Shown here: positions 21,661-32,388 of the stretch, in pieces | Numbering within the stretch: position 1 is the first letter of the stretch | Layout of the letters: each line of letters begins with the position of its first letter | DNA from: Prorocentrum cordatum | Lineage: Eukaryota; Sar; Dinophyceae; Prorocentrales; Prorocentraceae | Assembly (NCBI GenBank): GCA_963575745.1 | Contig: CAUYUJ010014180.1 | Coordinates: forward strand, 309,001-373,000 | Length of the DNA: 64,000 bases | Direction of reading: 5' to 3' | Notes under the pieces: generated by a model | The model's input: the letters and a program-made list of their open reading frames with translations, nothing else | Databases searched by the model: none | What the model was told of the DNA's origin: nothing | Position numbers and translations under genes: made by a program

Positions 21661-21886
21661 GCAGGGGCGGCAGTTGGGCCGCTCATGACGAGGTGTGTGA
21701 TTTCGTACAATTGTTATTATTGTTGAAAAAAAAACATTTCTTCGTTGCCATCGCCACCCCACTCGTTACCACCGCAGCCCTTCGTTTGGCGGGGATGCCG
21801 CCTTTACACTCTCGCAAGCCCTTGGCGGACATGCCGCCTTGCCTTCATTTGGCGGAGATGCCGCCTTTGCTGCCCACCGCGCTCGC
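21661..21886 (+). repeat. Internal direct repeat R2
   Basis: Second copy of R1 in the D-E gap, with a slightly changed AT-rich core and intact microhairpins. Confidence 0.85.
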
Positions 21887-21938
21887 ACCGTTCTCTCGCG
21901 TTTCCCAATGACATGATCTGCCACCGTCCCACCCCTCA

Positions 21939-21960
21939 TCCGTAGTCTTTGTGGCTAAAG
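21939..21960 (+). other. Relict DinoSL sequence, copy 1
   Basis: Matches the conserved 22-nt dinoflagellate spliced leader at about 18 of 22 positions. It begins TCCGTAG and ends GTGGCTAAAG, and lies 43 bp upstream of the gene E start. Relict leaders in genomic DNA are known in dinoflagellates as traces of mature mRNAs copied back into the genome. Confidence 0.7.
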
Positions 21961-22003
21961 TGGAGCCGCTCGAGGTCGTGCCCCTTCGCGGTCTTGCGCC
22001 GCC

Positions 22004-22300
22004 ATGGCGAGCATCGCGGACAAGTACGACGTCGATGACTTCGAGCTCATCACGGGTGGCAGTGCGTGGAGCTGGGCGACCATCGTGGCGCGCTTCATCG
22101 AGTGGCGCAATCGTTGCCGCCATGCACGCGCCGTTGGCATCAAGGGCCAGATGCTCATCGACAAGGCGCGGCGCATGATGGAGGAGGCGCGCCGCACCGA
22201 GGAGCGCGGCAAGATGCTGTGCCAGACGTCGAAGCAGATGGTGCAGGACATCCCAGGCGGCATTCGGTTCTTCTGCCGCCAGCCGCACCAGGGGAGCTGA
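22004..22300 (+). CDS. Gene E, 98-aa protein
   Basis: Intact. It differs from the copy-2 protein at a handful of residues (for example Ala for Val in TIVARF, Thr for Met in CQTSKQ and Gly for Glu near the end). The start codon follows CGCCGCC. Described in full at the copy-2 entry. Confidence 0.65.
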   Translation: MASIADKYDVDDFELITGGSAWSWATIVARFIEWRNRCRHARAVGIKGQMLIDKARRMMEEARRTEERGKMLCQTSKQMVQDIPGGIRFFCRQPHQGS

Positions 22301-22654
22301 GCGGCGATCGGCTGGGCCGATAGAGGAGGATAAGGAGGAAGAGGAGGCAGGATGAGGAGAGGAGGAGGAGGTGGATGAGGAGTTGGAGGCAGCACGCGCA
22401 CCCGCACTAAGAGCCGCCAGCCGCCGCCGCGCCCGTCCCGCGCTGCGCCCGCCCCGAGCTCGAGCCGCCAGCCGCGCCCGTCACCGAGCGCTGGCGGCTT
22501 GGAACCCGAGCTTGAAACTCAAGCTCGAAATTGCGTGCGAGAAAAAGAAATCTCCCTTGCAAGTTCCGTTGCTACGCTCACTTCGCGCCTCCGCAATCTC
22601 CCCCACCCACCCCCTTCCCCCCTCCCCCCTCCCCCCATGCCCCCTCGCCCCCAC

Positions 22655-22735
22655 GCTCTTCGGCGGCCACGCCGCCCCTCCCGACCCTTCAGGCGGCTAC
22701 ACCGCCATGCCCTTCGGCGGCTACTCCGCCCCGCG
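22655..22735. repeat. Microhairpins between genes E and F
   Basis: GGCGGCCACGCCGCC, AGGCGGCTACACCGCC and GGCGGCTACTCCGCC. The first loop is CTACG in copy 2. Confidence 0.85.
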
Positions 22736-22847
22736 ATCCATTCCCGCCTCCACTTCCGTCTCTCTGGCTGCAACTCGTTTTTCTCAACCGCGCTGGGCCT
22801 CGCGCTGCCCCCCGCCCCCGCCCCTCCCGCGCGCGGGCGTCGGCGCA

Positions 22848-25268
22848 ATGGGGAAACGCGCCCTGCAGGTGGACAAGCAGGTGGAGCAGCGGACTCGACT
22901 GCAACAGTGTCTGGCCCTGCGCGGCGTGTCCGCGGCTTTGCTCGAGCGAATCGTGACTGCGCTTGGCCATGGCGACGACGCGGGCGATGCTATAGACGTG
23001 AGCGCTCGGGCCATGCAGCGATCGCAGACGGCATCCGTGGCCGATCTCATCAGCGCAGTGCGGCTGCAGCCCAAGATCGGCACGCCTTTCCGATGGTGCG
23101 TGGCGCTGCCGCATCGGCTGATGCCGAGGCTCCTGTCGGACTGCCCTCTCTGGAGTTCAATGTTTTGGGAAGCGATGCGCCGTTTCCCTGTGTCGCGCGA
23201 TCGGCCGTGGAGGCTTTTGCTGTACTACGACGACATTGGCGTGGGCAGCGCCTTGAAGATAGATAATCGTCGGAATCAGCTCGCGGTGTATGCGAGTTTC
23301 CTCGAGTTCGGATCCTTCTTGCAGAAGGAGGTTGCGTGGCTGCCGATCGGCACCTTGCGCGTCGTCGTGAAGAAGAGCATCGGCGGCTCGGCCGTGGCGC
23401 GGGCATTGCTTCGCGCGCTGTTCCTGGGCCAGAGAGTCTGTCGGAGCACGGTGCGCCAATCGGCGGCGTGCACTTTTTCGCCAAGTTCCACCGCTTGATT
23501 GCAGACGAGGCGGCTGGAAAAGAGACATTCTGCACCAAGGGCGCTGCAGGTCTGAGACCGTGCTTGCAATGCAAGAAAGTTGTGCTGGATCAGGCGGAAT
23601 GTCTTGCAGACTACGACGACGATGATTACCTCGTGCCTCTCTGGTGCGCTGACTCGTCGCGCTTTGACCCGCTGTCGTCAGACGAGTTTTTGCAGCAATA
23701 TGATGATTTTGCGTCGCTGCGGGACACGACAACCAGAGCGAACATCGAGAGACTGGAGCCAGGGAGGAAAACATTTCCATCGATCCCCTTCTGATGTCCC
23801 CCCCTTCCTTCCCTTCTGATGTTCCGGCCCCCGAAGGAGACGGCAATGGGCATCACTCTGGATGACCGTTCTCTGGTGGCGTGCCAGGAGTTGCGGACGG
23901 TGGCGCCGCCGAGCACATACGTGAGGGACCCCATGCATACCATGCTGGCCAGCGGCGGGACCTTGCAGGTCGAAATCTTTGCGCTCCTCAAGGCGGTGAG
24001 GGATGTCATCCCCGACGCGTGGGGAACGTGGCGGGATCGCTGCTCGGCGTGGCGGACTGGCAGACGCGGCAGGAAACCGCCGGCGTTTCTGTTCAGCGTG
24101 GCTCGGAAGAAAGCGACCTGCAAGGCGTCGCACTTCGTGGGCAAGGCGTCGGATTGCTTGGCCGTGTTCCCTTTGATTCGTCATTGGGTGCACACAGAGC
24201 TGCGCCCCAGCGGCATGGCGAACGCTGCGGCGCGGTCGTTCGAGGCGATGGCGAAGATGCTCGAATTGCACATGCAGGGCAAAAGGACACGCGGCCGCAG
24301 CTGAAACGCAAACGCTGGCCTGCGCGTTCGAGGATGCACCGCGTCGGCCCGCGCGCATCCTCGAGCGCTTAGGTGGCAGGCGGTTCGGCTACGTCCTGAG
24401 GATCGGCGCCGTGCCGTATTTGATAGCTGTCTGGACCAAGGCCGTTTCGATTTCCTTGGCGCTGCACAAAGCCGCGCACGGGCCAGCCCTGATCAAGCCG
24501 AAGCATCATTATTTGTGGCGCGTCCCCGACCAGCCTGCGGAGGACGGCATCTGGTTGGACGCCTTCGTACTCGAGCGGAAGCACAACCTGCTTCGGTCCA
24601 GGTCGCAGGAGATCGACAACCCTGAGAATTTCGAGCGGTCGGCCTTGACGGCGATGCTCACCTGCTTCCTGGAGGAAGCGAAGGAGGCGCCGCGCTCCCG
24701 CGCCAAAGCGTGGCGCACGCCAGAGCTGGACAGTACGTTCGGGCACTCGGGGCGCAAACTTGCATGCCCTTTGTGGAGGAAGATGGGCTGGGAGAGGGGA
24801 AGGCGGTTTGCCGCCGAGGCGGCTCGCCGCCAGGAGGAGGAGGAGGAGGAGGAGGAGGAGGAGGAGGAGGAGGAGGAGGAGGAGGAACCCCTCCGCAGGG
24901 CTGAAACGTGGACCAGCAGTGAGGCGTCGATCGACGGCCAGACGTACGGCAGCCAGGACAGACGGCGCAACCAACCTTGGTATTTAGGGGTGCACATGCG
25001 TGTGCCCCCCCAAAAATCGAGGCGCTGCTGCCCTCAGGATTTTCTCCTGGGCGACGGCGAGGCGTGCATCGTGCATTGCTGCGCGCAGGCTGGCGCCGCC
25101 AGCTACCTGCTGGTGGAGACCCTGGAATGGGTGCGCGCGCCATGCCCAGGCGCGTCCCTGTGGCGGCCGCGCAGCGACGTCGCCGTGATGCCCGCCGAGC
25201 TGATCCCGCCAGCCTGGGCGGCTTATCGGCGACTACAGGACGATGGCTATGTGCTCGCCATCACGTGA
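22848..25268 (+). pseudogene. Gene F, transposase-like, damaged copy
   Basis: Counterpart of 54235-56644. It shares that copy's internal TGA (here near 23792) and frame change (near 24290). In addition one C is missing at about 23427-23431 (CTGGGCCAGAG against CTGGGCCCAGAG), which breaks the frame in the middle of the transposase core. The poly-Glu tract (24834-24888) is about four codons longer than in copy 2. All motifs listed for copy 2 are recognisable across the frames. Confidence 0.6.
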
Positions 25269-25299
25269 AAAAGGAAAAAAAAACGAGCGCATGCGAGAG

Positions 25300-25460
25300 C
25301 GGATATGCCGCTGGCGGATGCGCCGCCCTTCGATAGAGAGGTGCTGGAGGGAGGGGCGGATATGCCGCCGAAGAAGGAAGGCGGGCTCGGGGAGGGAAGG
25401 CGGCAGGAGGGAGCGGGGGCGGGCTGGCCGCCGACAACGAGGAGAGGAGAGGGGAGGCGG
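25300..25460. repeat. Microhairpins downstream of gene F
   Basis: AGCGGATATGCCGCT, GGCGGATGCGCCGCC and GGCGGATATGCCGCC in a purine-rich stretch. Confidence 0.8.
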
Positions 25461-25559
25461 TGATGGCCGCCGAGGGGAGGCAGTTTGAAGAATAGTTGAT
25501 CCCCCCCCCTCTCCCTCTCCCCCCGTCCCCTCCGCGCCCCGCAGGCGTCCTGAGGGCGG

Positions 25560-25982
25560 CTCGGCGCGTCGACCTGCGGCGCCCTGTCCTGAAAAACTGT
25601 TGCGTTGTAGTTGTTAAAACGTTTTTTGTGGTTTTTTTTCCCGAAACATAGCAATATCAAGAACAAACATGCAAAACATAGAAAGTTATGCAAATTTCGG
25701 GTTAACCGAATCGGACAGCCCACATCGACTAGCTGACTTAGCTACTAAGTTGGGTATGTTGAGGTGTATGTATCGATATATCTTGGCAGTGGTACCCGAT
25801 AGCTCAGTTGATAAGATGGATGGTTCTGTGAGTAGTATGTATGGTATGTTGTTGAATATACTTATCTAACAAAACGTTAAGTAGATGAATTCGAAGTTCG
25901 ATATTTTATATATGTTGAATATGTGAGGTCAACTAGCATGAACCTACATACATCTTCGTTGAAACGATTTCATCGGATATAC
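25560..25982. other. Right subterminal AT-rich region
   Basis: Contains the inverted subterminal motif CAGCCCACATCGACT (25716-25730) and ATG-rich simple sequence. A tRNA A-box-like string at 25799-25812 has no matching B box, so no RNA gene is called. Confidence 0.5.
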
Positions 25983-26021
25983 AACGCTCTTACCGCACTT
26001 ACACCCACCCGACGATCAAAG
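25983..26021 (-). repeat. Right terminal inverted repeat, copy 1
   Basis: 39 bp ending CCCGACGATCAAAG. Identical to the copy-2 right TIR by eye. Confidence 0.85.
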
Positions 26022-26157
26022 TGGGCACGTCCCCCGGGGCCGGTTTTGTGAGGATGTCTCAAGCGAGGGCGCCGGTTTGGGATTCGTCGGCGGATCCACC
26101 GGATCCACAGGATCTGTCCGGAAGCGGTGCCGGGGGCCGCTCTGGGCTCCTCTGGGC
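26022..26157 (+). repeat. 122-bp minisatellite, cut by the assembly gap
   Basis: One unit resumes at TGGGCAC, exactly where the unit was interrupted on the left of the element, then runs into the gap. Confidence 0.9.
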
Positions 26158-26257
26158 NNNNNNNNNNNNNNNNNNNNNNNNNNNNNNNNNNNNNNNNNNN
26201 NNNNNNNNNNNNNNNNNNNNNNNNNNNNNNNNNNNNNNNNNNNNNNNNNNNNNNNNN
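26158..26257. other. Assembly gap of 100 N
   Basis: Round-number gap between 122-bp satellite and a CA microsatellite, two sequence types that often stop assemblies. True size and adjacency are unknown. Confidence 0.98.
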
Positions 26258-26259
26258 AC

Positions 26260-26307
<48 letters not shown>

Positions 26308-26520
26308 GCACACACACACACCACCGCCACCACCACCACCACCACCGCCATCACGCACGTACGCACCTGGCCCACCACCAAACCACCAAGACGCCACACC
26401 ACGTCACACCACAGCAACGCGCACACACGCACACACACATACACACCACCACCACAACAACCACAACCACGCACACACGCACGCACGCACGCGCACCACC
26501 ACCCACTACGCACACGCGCG
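26258..26520 (+). repeat. CA-rich microsatellite
   Basis: ACACAC tracts with CACCACCGCC and ACGCAC variants. It grades into unassigned DNA to about 26640. Confidence 0.9.
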
Positions 26521-26635
26521 CGGAGCCACAGGTCCGCTACGACACGCGTCCGCGGATAGAGAAAATCAGCGCCATGGTAAGGGATGGGAGGGAGGGGTAG
26601 GATGTCAGATGTTGACGCGAGCGCACCTAACTTGT

Positions 26636-26712
26636 CTCTCTCCCCTCCCTCCCCTCCATCCCCTCCCTCCCCCCCATCCCCTCCCTCCATCCCCTCCCTC
26701 ATGTCCCTCCCC
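26636..26712 (+). repeat. CCCTCC/CCATC simple repeat
   Basis: Repeats of CCCCTCCCTCC and CCATCCCCTCC. Confidence 0.8.
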
Positions 26713-26715
26713 TGC

Positions 26716-26852
26716 ATTCCAATCGATTGTCATCGAATCGATTGCAATCCAACCGTTTGCAATCTAATCGATTGCAACCCAAACGATTGCAATCGATTCG
26801 ATTGCAATCCAAGCGATTCCAATCCTATCACATGCAATCCATTGCAATGCAA
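26716..26852 (+). repeat. AATCGATTGC short tandem repeat
   Basis: About a dozen degenerate 10-bp units (ATCGATTGCA and variants). Each unit is itself nearly palindromic. Confidence 0.75.
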
Positions 26853-27290
26853 TTCCCCTCCCCCCCTCCCTCGGCCCCCTCCCCCCCAAAGAGGGTAAGG
26901 AGGGGAGCTTCAAGCCCCCCCCCTTTGGAGACAAAGGGGGGGAGGGGGGGGGGAGCTTCCGAAGAACCCCCCCCTTCCAAAGGGGAGCCCGGGCTGACCT
27001 CCAGCTCCGAAAATGGGAGGAAGGGGGGGGGTGCTTCAAAGACCCCCCCCCCCCTTCCGGCCACGAAAAGGAAGGAGGGGGGGGCTTCCGAAGCCCCCCC
27101 CCTTTCAAAGGGGAGCCCAGGCTGACCTCCAGCTCCGAGGAGGGAGGGGGGGGGCTACCTTCGAAGCCCACCCCCCTTTCCAGCCACGAAAAGGGAGAGG
27201 GTGCGGGGCTTCCAAAGCCCCCCCCTTTAGCAAGGGAGGGGGGAGGGGGGTAGCTTCAAGCCGGGCCCCCCCGTTTCCTTTAGTCTGTCG
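26853..27290. repeat. Poly-C/poly-G hairpin repeat
   Basis: Degenerate units about 130 bp apart (GCTGACCTCCAGCTCCGA near 26990 and 27120), each with paired C-run CTTT and AAAG G-run arms. No gene. Confidence 0.65.
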
Positions 27291-27600
27291 GTCGCTGAGG
27301 GCGCGGTCTATCCTATGTGTGCACCGATATGTCTTGGCATGCATTGTTATGCTGTGCTGTGCTTTGATATGCTAGGCAATTTTTATGTGTTAGTGTGACA
27401 TGTTATGAGTTGGTATGTTCAAGTATGTGTTGATGTGGTATGGTATGCTTAATTTCTCATGTTGTGGAATGAGGTGTGCTGTGATGCTGAGCTATGGTAT
27501 ACACTGCTCTGTCATGGTGTGCTATGTTACAATATGGTCTGTCATGATATGGTATGTTATGCTCCGATATGTTATGTTATGTGGTTTGGTGTTACGCACT
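27291..27600. other. TATG-rich low-complexity sequence
   Basis: Loose TGTTATG/TATGNTATG repeats with no coding signal. Confidence 0.5.
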
Positions 27601-27604
27601 GTTC

Positions 27605-27805
27605 TGTGGGGGGTCCTGGGGATCTGGCGGCCGCGGTATGCAGAGTGGGCGTGTCGGCGCGGGGGACGGGACCCTCAAGGATTATCGGGGGACCTCGGGT
27701 TGTGGCGGCCGCGGTATGCAAGGCGGGGGGGTGCGCGGGACCACAAGGGATTAATGGGAGCCAGGGGATCAGGCCGCCGCGGTATGCAGGGCGGGCGGGC
27801 CGGGA
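27605..27805 (+). repeat. About 60-bp tandem repeat around GGCCGCGGTATGCA
   Basis: Three units at about 27628, 27705 and 27773, each followed by a G-rich stretch. Confidence 0.65.
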
Positions 27806-27833
27806 GGTCTGTTCTTAAAATCTAACGACTCGG

Positions 27834-28050
27834 GGCCTCCTAGATGAGGTCGGAGTAGATGGGGTCGGAAGATCGCGCCGCATCGCCGATGCATCGGCGA
27901 TGCATCGGCGATGCACCGTCGACGTGGGCGATGCATCGGCGACGTCGACGTGAATCAAACCGGGCTCCACATCGAGCCGTATCGACGATGCATCGGCGAT
28001 GCGGCGTGGTTCTCCGACCCCATCTACTCGGACCTCATCTGGGAGGCCTA
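27834..28050. mobile_element. Foldback / MITE-like inverted repeat
   Basis: Arms of about 68 bp (27834-27903 and 27979-28050) share CCGCATCGCCGATGCATCG and GAGTAGATGGGGTCGGA in inverted orientation. They flank a 75-bp centre that also contains GATGCATCGGCGA units. There is no ORF and no convincing target duplication. A non-autonomous transposon is a reasonable but unproven reading. Confidence 0.55.
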
Positions 28051-29039
28051 GAACGGCCCCACCCGGTCGGGTGTGGGAAAACCTGTCGCGGGGGATCTGG
28101 GATCGGCACTGAACTTTCTGGCGGCGCCACGCCTCCTTCGGAGGTCGCCTCGAACGGTGCCGCGAGCACGGCGCCCGCGGGACCCGGCACCCGACGGCCC
28201 CGCGCTCTGGAGGGCGCAGGGGGACGCGGCGTACGGGCGCAGACCGCCTCGCCTCCTCGGGGGGGGCGTCTGCTGACCACCTCGCCGATCCCAGCCGGGG
28301 CCATCCAGGGACTCAAAGTTTCAATCCAGATGTTTTCCCTCGATTTCGGCATCTGGGGGGGGCAGTGTGGGAGGCGGTGGGGGTGGGGGCGGGGTGGGAG
28401 CGGGGGGGCACTGTCCTGGCCCAGGGACAATCGAAAACGGATCCAGGACGAAGAGCTGCCCCTGGGGAGGGGGTCCGGAGCTGGGGGGCCGCGGATGGGG
28501 ATCAAAAAAAACAATAACCACTCGACCTAAATCATCGATGTTTACACATGCAGCATGCATCCGTCATGATAGCTCCCCCTGCCATGGGGAGACTTATTTC
28601 ATGCATCGGGGGCCCGGTATCCCCGCAACCACATATCTGTCCAAGGAGCTCAGGCCAACACCTCTCCCGAGGCGCTTAACGACCTTCAGATCGCACCACG
28701 CATCAACAGAGTCAGTAAAAAGTTGGGAAGCGGTGAGGGGGAAGACCACAATGAACCGAACTCACGCCGTTCGATGCGCTCTGTGAGGGGGTCGCGTGGT
28801 AAAACTACAATCAATTAACCTTACAAGGGGACGAGGAGCACGAGTAGAACTGAAGACGAGCTGGTCCTTCGGAACGCGCGGGGCTACCCTGGGTGCTCGT
28901 GGGACCATCTGGGGCTGTCCTAGCCTTCAGGGGTCCTCTGGGGAGCTTCTTGAGTATTTCTTGACCCCGTCGGGGTCTTCTGACAAGCTGCTGGGGTCGC
29001 ATTGAATGCTCATGGAGCCTTCCTGGGCTGCACGAGTGT
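28051..29039. other. Unassigned unique DNA
   Basis: No recognised gene, RNA or repeat family. Open frames here are short and lack motifs. A small palindrome GACCCCGTCGGGGTC lies near 28963. Confidence 0.5.
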
Positions 29040-29430
29040 GCGCTGCGAGGCGAGAGTGCCATCCCTAAGCAAAAAGCGAACAAGTATCGAGCGGAAGCGC
29101 TGGTTTTGATAGGAAGGCTAGTTTTCGGCGGCGACGGGAGCGTTGTTATTGTAAGGGGACCCGTTTGCAGCGCCGTGGCGAGAGTATCACCCCTGAGTGG
29201 AAAAGCAAAGACATATCGAGCGGGAGCGGAAGTTGTGTTGGAGGGCCGGCATTCGACGGCGAGCAAAAGCACCAGTCTTGAGTAGAAAACGAGGAAGTCT
29301 CGAGCTGGAGCGTTGTTGTTGTGGGGGGGCCAACATCGACGCACCCCCGAAACAGTCGGACGCGAGCCTCGCGTTCAAAGAGATAGCCGGCGCCGAGGCG
29401 AGAGCGCCAGGGCACCTCCCCTAGGCACCA
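29040..29430 (+). repeat. Degenerate repeat of about 100-130 bp
   Basis: Three or four diverged units recognisable by GAGAGTNCCA, GTATCGAGCGGAAGCG/CATATCGAGCGGGAGCG and GGAGCGTTGTT strings. Confidence 0.5.
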
Positions 29431-29885
29431 ACGAAAATTGCTTTTCGGTTCAGTCTCAACAGCCATTCTCAGACTGTTCGCTCTTCGTTGCTCGCGTGTC
29501 ACTCAACATGTATACCCCAAGCCCTCGATCCCCGCCCTCGTCAGCTTCGATCGCACCCCCTTTGGGGGTAGTCTTCCGTGCCTGCCACGTGTTGTTGGCG
29601 CGGCCCTTCTAATTACTTGGAAGGGGAAGGAAAAAAGGAAGAAGGGAGAGAGGGAGGAAGCGTAGAGGAAAGTCCGCTGGCCCTCTTGTGGGGCCGCCAG
29701 GCTGTAGGGCGAAGCTGCTGCTCCCTGCACCAGTTGTAGTTTCGAGTCTCCAATGTTACAGTCCTGGTTTCTGCTTCCTAAATTGTTTAAGTCCGCGCGA
29801 GGGGGGGGAACCCCAAACCAGCAATGTTCCACGCCCGAATCGCGTTGCCTGAATTCCGGGTGGGGGCGTGGGACATCTAAAAATA
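29431..29885. other. Unassigned unique DNA
   Basis: Nothing recognised. Open frames are short on both strands. Confidence 0.45.
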
Positions 29886-30080
29886 TGTAAGATTCGCGCC
29901 CCCGAGGCCAGAACCCCTCGTAAATTACACCGTGCTCGCGTCCCCGAGGCCATGAGCCCTCGCAAATTACTCAATTGTTGCGTACCAAAGGCAACACGCC
30001 CGTGTAAATTACTCCATATGCGCGTCCCCGAGGCCATAAACCTTCGCAAGTTCCGTCAAAATCGCATTGCCGAGGCCAAG
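29886..30080 (+). repeat. 44-bp tandem repeat
   Basis: Five units around CGCGTCCCCGAGGCCATGAG and CGCAAATTAC, about 44 bp apart from 29893. It leads directly into spacer satellite. Confidence 0.65.
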
Positions 30081-32008
30081 AGAGCTCGACGGCGCCCGAT
30101 GATGGTTCCAAGACAGCCCAAATGGGCTCCAAGAGTCCAAGAGGCCCCAAGAGCGCTCCAAGAGGCCTCCCGAGAGGGCCCCAAGAGGCCAAAATCGTCG
30201 ACTTTAAGAAATTGTCTGAAGGATTTGGGCCTTCTCGCATTTTCGGCTTCCCAACGCTCCAAGACAGCTTAAGAAGCTCCAAGGACCGCTCCAAGACAGG
30301 GCCCCAAGACGGCCCAAGAGGGCTCCATAATTGCCAAAGAAGCGCTCAAGACGGCCCAAGAGGGCCCCAAGACGGCCCCAAGAGGTGCCCGAGCCGGGGA
30401 CCACGAACCTAACATTTCATAGTTGTGCCCCGAAGAGCCTCCAGGATGCCCCAAGAGGCCGCCAAGAGGCCCCAAGAGGCGCCCAAGACGCGCCCAAAAC
30501 GCCTCCAAGAGGCCCAAAAAAATACCCCACGAGGCCCCAAGAGACCCCCAAGAGGCCCAAGAGGCTCCCCACGACACCCCAACACATCTACAAGAGGCCT
30601 CAGACCCACAACCCAGGCACGGTGGCGGGATGGGCCAAAGGCCACTAAAGTCCGCCGCCCCCTGTTGATTTATCACAGGGGTGCCTGGCGTGCTGAACCC
30701 TTTCGGTTTTGGTTTTGGTTTTTTTGTTTCAAAAGAACTCCCCCTGGGGCTTCGGCCCGTCCCGCCGGGGTCCCGGGAAGGATTTCAAAACGCATCCGTC
30801 ATGCCTCCGTCATCGCAAAACAACGGCCGTCTCGCTCGGGACATCCTCAACAAATCGCGAAGATGGTCCAAGATGGCCTCCAAGTCCGCCCAAGATGGTC
30901 CAAGACGGCCTCCAAGACTGCCCAAGAGAGTCCAAGACGGCCCAAGACGGCCCAAGAGGCCCCCCAGAGGCCTCAAGACGGCCCAAGGGGCCTCCAAGGT
31001 CCTCCAGGAGGGCCCGAAGAGACCAAAATCCTTGATTGGCCTGAGGCTTTTGAAGAATTTTGGAATTTGCATTGTCTCGGCACTCCGACGGCTCAAGACG
31101 GCCCAAGAGGCTCCCAAGATCGCCCAAGAGGCCCCCAAGAGGGCCCCATGACGGCCCAAGTGGCCTCCAAGACGGCCCCAAGAGGGCCCCAAGACGGCCC
31201 AAGAGGCCTCCAACGCGCCCAAGATGGCCTCCAAGACGCCCAAGATGGCCTCCAATACGGCCCCGAAGCGCCCCCAGAGGGCCCTGAGCCGGCCCAGAAA
31301 GGCCCCCAAGACGGCTCCCAACGGCGTCAGACGTGCCAGGACCCACCAAGATGGCCGAAGTTGGCTGGAAGCTGGCCCAAAACGGCCCACGAGGCCTCCA
31401 AGAGGGCCTCCAGGAAGGCCACAAGAAGCCAAAAACCTTGAGGTTCCAAAAGTTCTTGACGGATTTCGGCATTTCCTTCTTTTCGGCCTGCCGACGGCCC
31501 GAGACGGCCCCAGAGGCCCCAAAGATCACCGAAAGATCGCCCTAGAGGCCTCCAAGATGGCCCCAGAACGGCCCAAGAGGGCCCCAAGACGGAACCAAGA
31601 GGCCCCCAAGACGGCACAGGAGGCCTTTCAGACGCCCAAGATGGCCTCCAAGACGGCCCTGAAACATTCCAAGAGGGCCCCAAGTCGGCCCATAGAGGCC
31701 CCCCCAAACGGCTTCCGACGGCGTTTGACGGACCAGGAGCCCACCAAGACGGCCGAACATGGCCCTAAGATGGCCCAAGACGGCCCAAGAGGCCTCCAAG
31801 AGAGCCTCCAGGAAGGCCAGAAAAAATAAGAAAAACAAAAAAAACAACATTCATTTCCAATAGGTTTTTTTGAAGGATTGCGGCATTTGTTTTTTTCTGC
31901 ATTCCGACGGCCTGAGACGGCCCAAGTGCCCCCAAAGATCGCCCAAGAGGCCCAAGACACGGCCCAAAAATGCCCCTAAGACGGCCCAAGAGGTCTCCAA
32001 GACGCCCA
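30081..32008. repeat. Spacer satellite leading into copy 2
   Basis: Same modules as the other spacer blocks, with a boundary module and covarying hairpin at about 30640-30790. The start of copy 2 (31480, matching base 1 of the window) lies inside it with no visible junction. Confidence 0.85.
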
Positions 32009-32009
32009 T

Positions 32010-32162
32010 GTGGCCACAACGGCCGCCCCCGCTTTTTAGCTCAGCACAGCACATGCGTCTCGAGATGATCGGCCGGAAGCGAGGGCAGAGGTGCCAGCGC
32101 GAGCTGCAGGGCGGCACCTCTTAAACAGAAGAGACGCCTCCTGACACAAAACGAATACCCCG
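32010..32162 (-). repeat. Split direct repeat B2, copy 2
   Basis: Same as 531-683. Confidence 0.85.
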
Positions 32163-32181
32163 CGGGTCTGGGAGGGCGGGG

Positions 32182-32235
32182 CACTCGAGCAGGAGCGCCC
32201 GCGGTCGCGGCAACAATAACGTGCACAACACTTCT
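32182..32235 (-). repeat. Split direct repeat A2, copy 2
   Basis: Same as 703-756. Confidence 0.85.
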
Positions 32236-32388
32236 ATGCGGCCACAGCGGCCGCTCCCGCTTTCTAGCTCAGCACAGCAAATGCGCCTCGAGATGCTCGG
32301 CCGGAAGCGAGGGCAGAGGTGCCAGCGCGAGCTGCAGGGCGGCACCTCTTGAACAGGAGAGGCGCCTCCTGACACAAAACGAATACCC
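32236..32388 (-). repeat. Split direct repeat B1, copy 2
   Basis: Same as 757-909. The non-coding 3' region of the element follows (32389-33123). Confidence 0.85.

Larger units (their letters stand above)
11795..26021 (+). mobile_element. 14.2-kb TIR element, copy 1
   Basis: Bounded by inverted repeats that start CTTTGATCGTCGGG in the better-preserved copies, and embedded in the 122-bp minisatellite on both sides. It contains six plus-strand genes (A to F), intergenic microhairpin clusters and AT-richer ends. Gene F is transposase-like. Genes B, C, D and F are each broken in this copy by one-base deletions in homopolymers that copy 2 lacks, and the left TIR is degraded. Relative to copy 2 it is about 98-99% identical by eye. 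Confidence 0.8.

Noticed and set aside
25795-25850. A tRNA-like GATAGCTCAGTTGATAAG string near the right end of the TIR element.
   Set aside because: It resembles an A box, but there is no matching B box, no acceptor stem and no cloverleaf pairing that I can find.
29725-29760. A B-box-like TTTCGAGTCTCC string.
   Set aside because: No A box or acceptor stem at the right distance, so no tRNA is called.
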